Positions 31,889-36,039 of a DNA stretch of 36,039 nt are shown here, one piece after another (the first letter of the stretch is position 1; each line of letters begins with the position of its first letter). The notes under the pieces are model-generated. The model was given only the letters and a program-made list of their open reading frames with translations. It was not told the DNA's origin and did no database searches. The stretch is from positions 1 to 36,039 of the forward strand of contig CAMYLC010000072.1 of the NCBI GenBank assembly GCA_947259195.1, in the 5' to 3' direction. The position numbers and the translations under genes are program-made. The stretch is from Thermoanaerobaculia bacterium (GTDB lineage Bacteria; Acidobacteriota; Thermoanaerobaculia; Multivoradales; JAHEKO01).

Positions 31889-32902
31889 TCAATCTGCAGT
31901 ATCCCGGAAGATGCGAATCAGCTCGTCGGCTGCCATCGTTGCGGTGAGTTGCCCCGCCGCCACTCCTGTTTCAAGAGAGCGAAGGCGCTCTTCGACACCT
32001 GCGGTCGACCGGAAGGCCCGCAAGAGACGTTCCTCGATTACAGTCCAGATCCAGTTCCGTAGCTGCAGCTGCCGCTTCACTTCGAGCTCACCGGAACCTT
32101 CCAGAGCCGCTCGATGCGAATGCAGGCTGTTCCAGAGCTCCGGCAGGCCGGCTCCCGTCTTGGCGCTCACGGTCAAGACCGGAGGGCACCACTCCTGGTC
32201 TCTGCCCGGCAGGAAGTGCAGAGCCGCCATGTACTCCCTCTGGGCGATCCGAGCTCGCTCCAGGTTGTCCTCGTCCGCCTTGTTGACCGCGATCACGTCA
32301 GCGAGCTCGACGATGCCCTTCTTGAGCCCTTGCAGCTCGTCTCCCGCGCCTGGCAGCATGAGGAGAAGGAAGGTGTCCACCAGATCTGCGACCATGGTTT
32401 CTGACTGTCCGACCCCGACGGTCTCCACCAGGACGACGTCGTAACCCGCCGCCTCGCAGAGCAACATGCTCTCTCGGGTTCGCATCGTAACTCCACCCAG
32501 GCTGAGCGCGTTCGGCGAAGGTCGGATGAACGCATCATTGTTGCTTGCAAGGCGGGGCATTCTGCTCTTGTCTCCGAGGATGCTGCCCCCAGACAGTGAG
32601 CTCGAGGGATCGACAGCTAGTACAGCCACCCTGTGTTCCGAGTCGATGAGCTGGATACCCAAAGCATCGATCAACGTACTCTTGCCGACACCGGGGATGC
32701 CACTGATACCGATGCGATGCGCCTGTCCCGTATAGGGCATCAAGCGCCTGAGAACTTCCTGTGCCCGATCACCGTCAGTGGATTGCTGGCTCTCCACAAG
32801 GGTGATGGCCTGCGCCAGAACCCGTCGGCTTCCCTGCCGAATCCCTTCAACGTAGTCGTCGAGGGACAACTCCTGCCGATTCGTTTTGCCTGCAGATGTC
32901 AC
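31889..32902 (-). CDS. meaB: Methylmalonyl-CoA mutase-associated GTPase MeaB
   Basis: MeaB is a G3E-family GTPase that gates cobalamin loading and protects methylmalonyl-CoA mutase from inactivation. The 337-residue protein has Walker A GIPGVGKS (68-75), AVDPSSSLSGGSILGDKSRM, the switch region ETVGVGQSET, the guanine-specificity motif NKAD and a C-terminal dimerisation helix region. All match the MeaB/ArgK family. The start GTG 32902 lies 46 bases after the mutase stop, so the two are one operon, as expected from function. It encodes the expected partner of the fused mutase. Confidence 0.96.
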   Translation of the reverse strand: MTSAGKTNRQELSLDDYVEGIRQGSRRVLAQAITLVESQQSTDGDRAQEVLRRLMPYTGQAHRIGISGIPGVGKSTLIDALGIQLIDSEHRVAVLAVDPSSSLSGGSILGDKSRMPRLASNNDAFIRPSPNALSLGGVTMRTRESMLLCEAAGYDVVLVETVGVGQSETMVADLVDTFLLLMLPGAGDELQGLKKGIVELADVIAVNKADEDNLERARIAQREYMAALHFLPGRDQEWCPPVLTVSAKTGAGLPELWNSLHSHRAALEGSGELEVKRQLQLRNWIWTVIEERLLRAFRSTAGVEERLRSLETGVAAGQLTATMAADELIRIFRDTAD

Positions 32903-32948
32903 GCTTCAGACCCTTGGGCCAAGAGGATTTCGACCGTCGATTCGATCG

Positions 32949-35900
32949 TCAGGAGCTCTCTCTCTTTCGCGTCGTGCCCTCGAGGTCGTCGAGAAGCTCC
33001 AGGGCCGCGGCAGGGATAGGTGTCCCGGGTCCGAACACCGCACTGGCGCCCGCTGCGAACAGGGCCTGATGGTCCTTTTCGGGAACAACTCCGCCGACCA
33101 CGACCAGAATGTCGCCCCTGTTCAGGCTCTTCAACTCCTCGCACAGAGTGGGAACGAGGCTCGAATGGCCTGCTGCCAAAGAGCTCACGCCGACGATGTG
33201 GACGTCGTTCTCCACCGCTTGCCTGGCGACCTCTTCAGGGGTCTGGAAAAGGGGTCCGATGTCGACGTCGAAACCGAGATCGGAAAAGCCACTCGCGATG
33301 ACCTTTTGACCTCTGTCGTGCCCATCCTGGCCGACCTTGGCGACCAGAATTCGGGGGCGCCGCCCTTCCCGAGTCAGGAATCGAGCCACCCTGCTGCGGA
33401 CAGCTTCGACGTCGGCTCTGCCTTCACCCATCTCTCTACTGTATACCCCACCAACCGCACGAGTCATGGGCTGGTGCCTACCGAAGACTTGCTCGAGAGC
33501 CGCGGAGATCTCTCCCACAGTGGCCCAAGATCGCGCCGCACCGACAGCGAGCTCTAGAAGATTGGACTCATCCGATTTGGCGCCTTCTACCAGTCTATTC
33601 AGGGCTCCCTGGACTTTGGCCGGATCTCGCTCGGAGCGGAGCCGCGCCAGCCTTTCGATCTGAGTCCGTCTGACGATCTCGTTGTCGACGCTCAAGACCT
33701 CTACCTGATCGGAATCCTCCGACGGGTATTTGTTGACACCGATGATCGATTGACGACCGGAGTCGATCCGTGCCTGGGTGCGGGCCGCGGCCTCTTCGAT
33801 ACGCAGCTTGGGCAAGCCGGCCTCGATGGCTTTGACCATCCCTCCCATCTCCTCCACCTCGGCGATCAGCTCACGAGCCCTTTCGGCCAGCTCGTAGGTC
33901 AGTCTCTCGACATAGAAGCTGCCGCCCCAGGGGTCGATCACACGGCAAGTCCCGGACTCCGTCTGCAGCAGGATCTGGGTCTCACGGGCGATTCCAGCCG
34001 AGAAATCTGTCGGCAGTGCCAGAGCCTCGTCGAACGAGTTCGTATGCAGCGATTGGGTCTGGCCGTGGACTGCGGCCATCGCTTCGATGCAGGTCCGAAC
34101 TACATTGTTGAACACGTCTTTGGCGCTCAGTGACCAACCCGACGTCTGACAATGCGTGCGTAGCATCAGAGATCGGGGGTCGTGTGGCTCGAAGCCCTGT
34201 ACGAGCTCGGCCCAGAGCAAGCGAGCGGCGCGAAGCTTCGCTACCTCCATGAAGTAGTCCATCCCAATCCCGAAGAAGAAGGAAAGCCGGGGCGCAAACT
34301 CATCGATACCGAGGCCAGTGCCGAGTCCGGCACGTATGTATTCGAGCCCATCGGCCAGGGTGTAGGCCAGCTCGAGGTCGGCCGAGGCACCGGCTTCCTG
34401 CATGTGATAGCCAGAGATGGAAACGCTGTTGAACCTCGGCATATGCTCGGCACAGAAAGCGATGATGTCGCGGACGATGCGCATGGAGGCCATGGGCGGA
34501 TAGATGTAGGTGTTGCGGACCATGAACTCCTTGAGGATGTCGTTCTGGATCGTCCCCGAGAGCTCGTGGACTGCGACGCCCTGTTCCTCGGCAGCGACGA
34601 TGTAGAGGGCCATGATCGGCAACACGGCGCCGTTCATGGTCATCGAGACGCTCATCTGGTCCAGAGGAATGCCTTCGAAGAGGATCCGCATGTCCAGAAT
34701 CGAGTCGATCGCGACACCAGCCATACCGACATCTCCGGCCACCCGAGGTTGATCCGAGTCGTAGCCGCGGTGGGTCGGTAGATCGAAGGCGATGGACAGG
34801 CCTTTCTGCCCACCGGCCAGGTTCCGTCGGTAGAAGGCATTCGACTCTTCAGCCGTCGAGAAGCCGGCGTATTGTCGGATCGTCCAGGGCCGACGAACAT
34901 ACATCGTGGTGTAAGGCCCCCTGACGAAAGGTGGGAAGCCGGGCATCGTATCCGTAGTTCGAATGCCTGCCAGATCTCTCGATGAATAGAACGAAAGTCG
35001 ACGGATCCCCTCGGGAGTAGGAGCTCCACCTTCCATGCCGCTCTCTCTGAGATGGCCCTTTGCTTGAGTCGGATCGTTCTCCTTATTGAATCGTGCCTCG
35101 AGCTCTTCGCTGCTCTCTCGAGCAGCTGAGGGCTCTTGCAGACTCTCGCCCGCGCGCGACATGGGAACGATTCCGCCGTGATTCTCTATCTCCAGATAGA
35201 CAGCCCAGGCCCTCTGGGCCAGCTCCGCGGTGAGCCATTCGAGATAGTAGGAGCCTCCCCCAGGGTCCCGGACCTCCTCGAGAAAACTCTCGTCGGCGAG
35301 AATCAGTGGTGTGTTTCGAGCCCAGCGGCTCTGGTTTGATTCCCCGGCGCTGCCCAACGGCATGGTACTGATGGCATCTGCGCCGCCGGCGATAGCGGCG
35401 AATGCCGATGTCGTCCCGCGCAGAAGATGCGTCCAGGGCTCAGGCTGAGGAAACACGACCTCTGGGGCGCAGACTGCGTGCAGCCAGGGTCTAGGTGGAG
35501 AACCAAGGCCTTGGGCTTGGAGCAGCCGGCACCAGAGCAGGCGGGCCGCGCGCAGCTTGGCAATCTCGGGAAAGATCTCCCGACCGACTGCAAAGCAGAG
35601 ACCGATCTGCTGCGCGATCTCGGGCTTTGCCAGGCCATGGGCGGCCAGTCGCCGCAGATAGTGAGCGACCGCAGCGACGGCGAATCCGAGCTCCTCGACC
35701 AGGCTGCGACCGGTCGCGTGACGATCCAGAGTCGACACGACGATCGATCGCGAGCTCGAGAACCGACTCCCAAACTGGGCAACAACATGCGCCAGCTCGT
35801 CCTCCGCTGACTCCAGGTTCGAAGAGGATGCTTCCTCATCGAGCAAGTCCCCAAGAGGATCTGCCCTCAAGACAACGCTGGACTCCCCTCGGTTGCCCTG

Positions 35901-36039
35901 TCTCTCCACCATCCCTTCCAGCGCTAGGTCTGCAACCGGGCCGAGGTCGCCTTCGACGGAGAACATCCAGAGACTCGGCTCGACCGGCAGCTCGGCTGTA
36001 GCTGCCCTGAATTCTTGGAGATTGGAGATCGTAGAATCG
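32949..36039 (-). CDS. Fused methylmalonyl-CoA mutase (small plus large subunit), 5' end outside the window
   Basis: The reading frame runs open to the right window edge (at least 1029 codons), so the N-terminus is missing. The catalytic half (about 32949-34990) has the TIM-barrel region with [22 protein letters not shown] (read in parts), [44 protein letters not shown] and [23 protein letters not shown]. It ends with a B12-binding domain, [16 protein letters not shown], where the His coordinates cobalt. The half to the right (about 35100-36039) is a diverged copy: [13 protein letters not shown] parallels [13 protein letters not shown], and [13 protein letters not shown] parallels [13 protein letters not shown]. 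This resembles the non-catalytic small subunit, joined directly by a charged linker without a B12 domain. The enzyme interconverts succinyl- and methylmalonyl-CoA. Confidence 0.93.
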   Translation of the reverse strand, partial: DSTISNLQEFRAATAELPVEPSLWMFSVEGDLGPVADLALEGMVERQGNRGESSVVLRADPLGDLLDEEASSSNLESAEDELAHVVAQFGSRFSSSRSIVVSTLDRHATGRSLVEELGFAVAAVAHYLRRLAAHGLAKPEIAQQIGLCFAVGREIFPEIAKLRAARLLWCRLLQAQGLGSPPRPWLHAVCAPEVVFPQPEPWTHLLRGTTSAFAAIAGGADAISTMPLGSAGESNQSRWARNTPLILADESFLEEVRDPGGGSYYLEWLTAELAQRAWAVYLEIENHGGIVPMSRAGESLQEPSAARESSEELEARFNKENDPTQAKGHLRESGMEGGAPTPEGIRRLSFYSSRDLAGIRTTDTMPGFPPFVRGPYTTMYVRRPWTIRQYAGFSTAEESNAFYRRNLAGGQKGLSIAFDLPTHRGYDSDQPRVAGDVGMAGVAIDSILDMRILFEGIPLDQMSVSMTMNGAVLPIMALYIVAAEEQGVAVHELSGTIQNDILKEFMVRNTYIYPPMASMRIVRDIIAFCAEHMPRFNSVSISGYHMQEAGASADLELAYTLADGLEYIRAGLGTGLGIDEFAPRLSFFFGIGMDYFMEVAKLRAARLLWAELVQGFEPHDPRSLMLRTHCQTSGWSLSAKDVFNNVVRTCIEAMAAVHGQTQSLHTNSFDEALALPTDFSAGIARETQILLQTESGTCRVIDPWGGSFYVERLTYELAERARELIAEVEEMGGMVKAIEAGLPKLRIEEAAARTQARIDSGRQSIIGVNKYPSEDSDQVEVLSVDNEIVRRTQIERLARLRSERDPAKVQGALNRLVEGAKSDESNLLELAVGAARSWATVGEISAALEQVFGRHQPMTRAVGGVYSREMGEGRADVEAVRSRVARFLTREGRRPRILVAKVGQDGHDRGQKVIASGFSDLGFDVDIGPLFQTPEEVARQAVENDVHIVGVSSLAAGHSSLVPTLCEELKSLNRGDILVVVGGVVPEKDHQALFAAGASAVFGPGTPIPAAALELLDDLEGTTRKRESS

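Noticed and set aside
1..36039. parS, sigma-54 (-24/-12) promoters, CRISPR, tRNA, rRNA, riboswitches and insertion sequences
   Set aside because: Scanning by eye found no canonical parS palindrome, no TGGCAC-N5-TTGC site outside genes, no repeated spacer array, no tRNA-like arms and no transposase. A motif or covariance-model search would be needed to exclude diverged versions.

Overview
The window is a GC-rich, gene-dense bacterial chromosome segment with no phage, transposon, CRISPR, tRNA or rRNA that I can see. It comes from a diderm bacterium: it has most of a lipopolysaccharide transport (Lpt) machine, a complete Tol-Pal system and several lipoproteins. The combination of a regulatory PTS cluster containing HPr kinase, an LptF-LptG fusion, a very long LptC/LptA-type protein next to lptB, and a fused methylmalonyl-CoA mutase suggests Acidobacteriota. 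A GC-rich deltaproteobacterial lineage (Myxococcota or relatives) is the main alternative. The phylum is an inference from gene content.

Left part (1-16447, all plus strand): the end of priA, then accA, recJ, a 675-residue LptC/LptA-like protein and lptB. These run into a regulatory phosphotransferase island: rpoN, hpf, ptsN-type EIIA, hprK, rapZ, a mannose-family EIIA, HPr and enzyme I. No sugar permease (EIIB/EIIC) is present, so this PTS most likely senses PEP and energy state and feeds regulation through HPr-His, HPr-Ser and sigma-54. A sugar-isomerase-like cupin, an acidic lipoprotein, miaB and a bifunctional-nuclease-domain gene follow.

Middle (16448-22607): parA and parB, where parB carries one in-frame amber codon between its CTPase motifs and its DNA-binding helix-turn-helix. 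Next is an AT-rich intergenic patch, then an lptF-lptG fusion gene whose reading frame is broken in the LptF periplasmic domain. An unrecognised polytopic membrane protein, a membrane zinc-ribbon protein and a minus-strand DUF84 (YjjX-like) gene follow.

Right part (22606-36039): a SpoU-type RNA methyltransferase on the plus strand and etfBA on the minus strand. The full tolQ-tolR-tolA/tonB-tolB-pal-cpoB operon and rpsT are on the plus strand. A minus-strand group of methylmalonyl-CoA mutase (cut by the window edge), meaB, nusB and lptE ends the window. ETF and the mutase point to beta-oxidation or branched-chain/propionate catabolism.

Candidate sigma-70 promoters share a TTGACn / 17-18 bp / TAnnnT pattern. 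Several (accA, the BFN gene, parA) place the predicted transcription start only a few bases before the start codon, implying nearly leaderless mRNAs. The two disrupted genes (parB, lptFG) lie within about 1.3 kb of each other around the AT-rich patch. Both belong to normally important systems, so sequence error, real decay and recoding or re-initiation all have to be considered.
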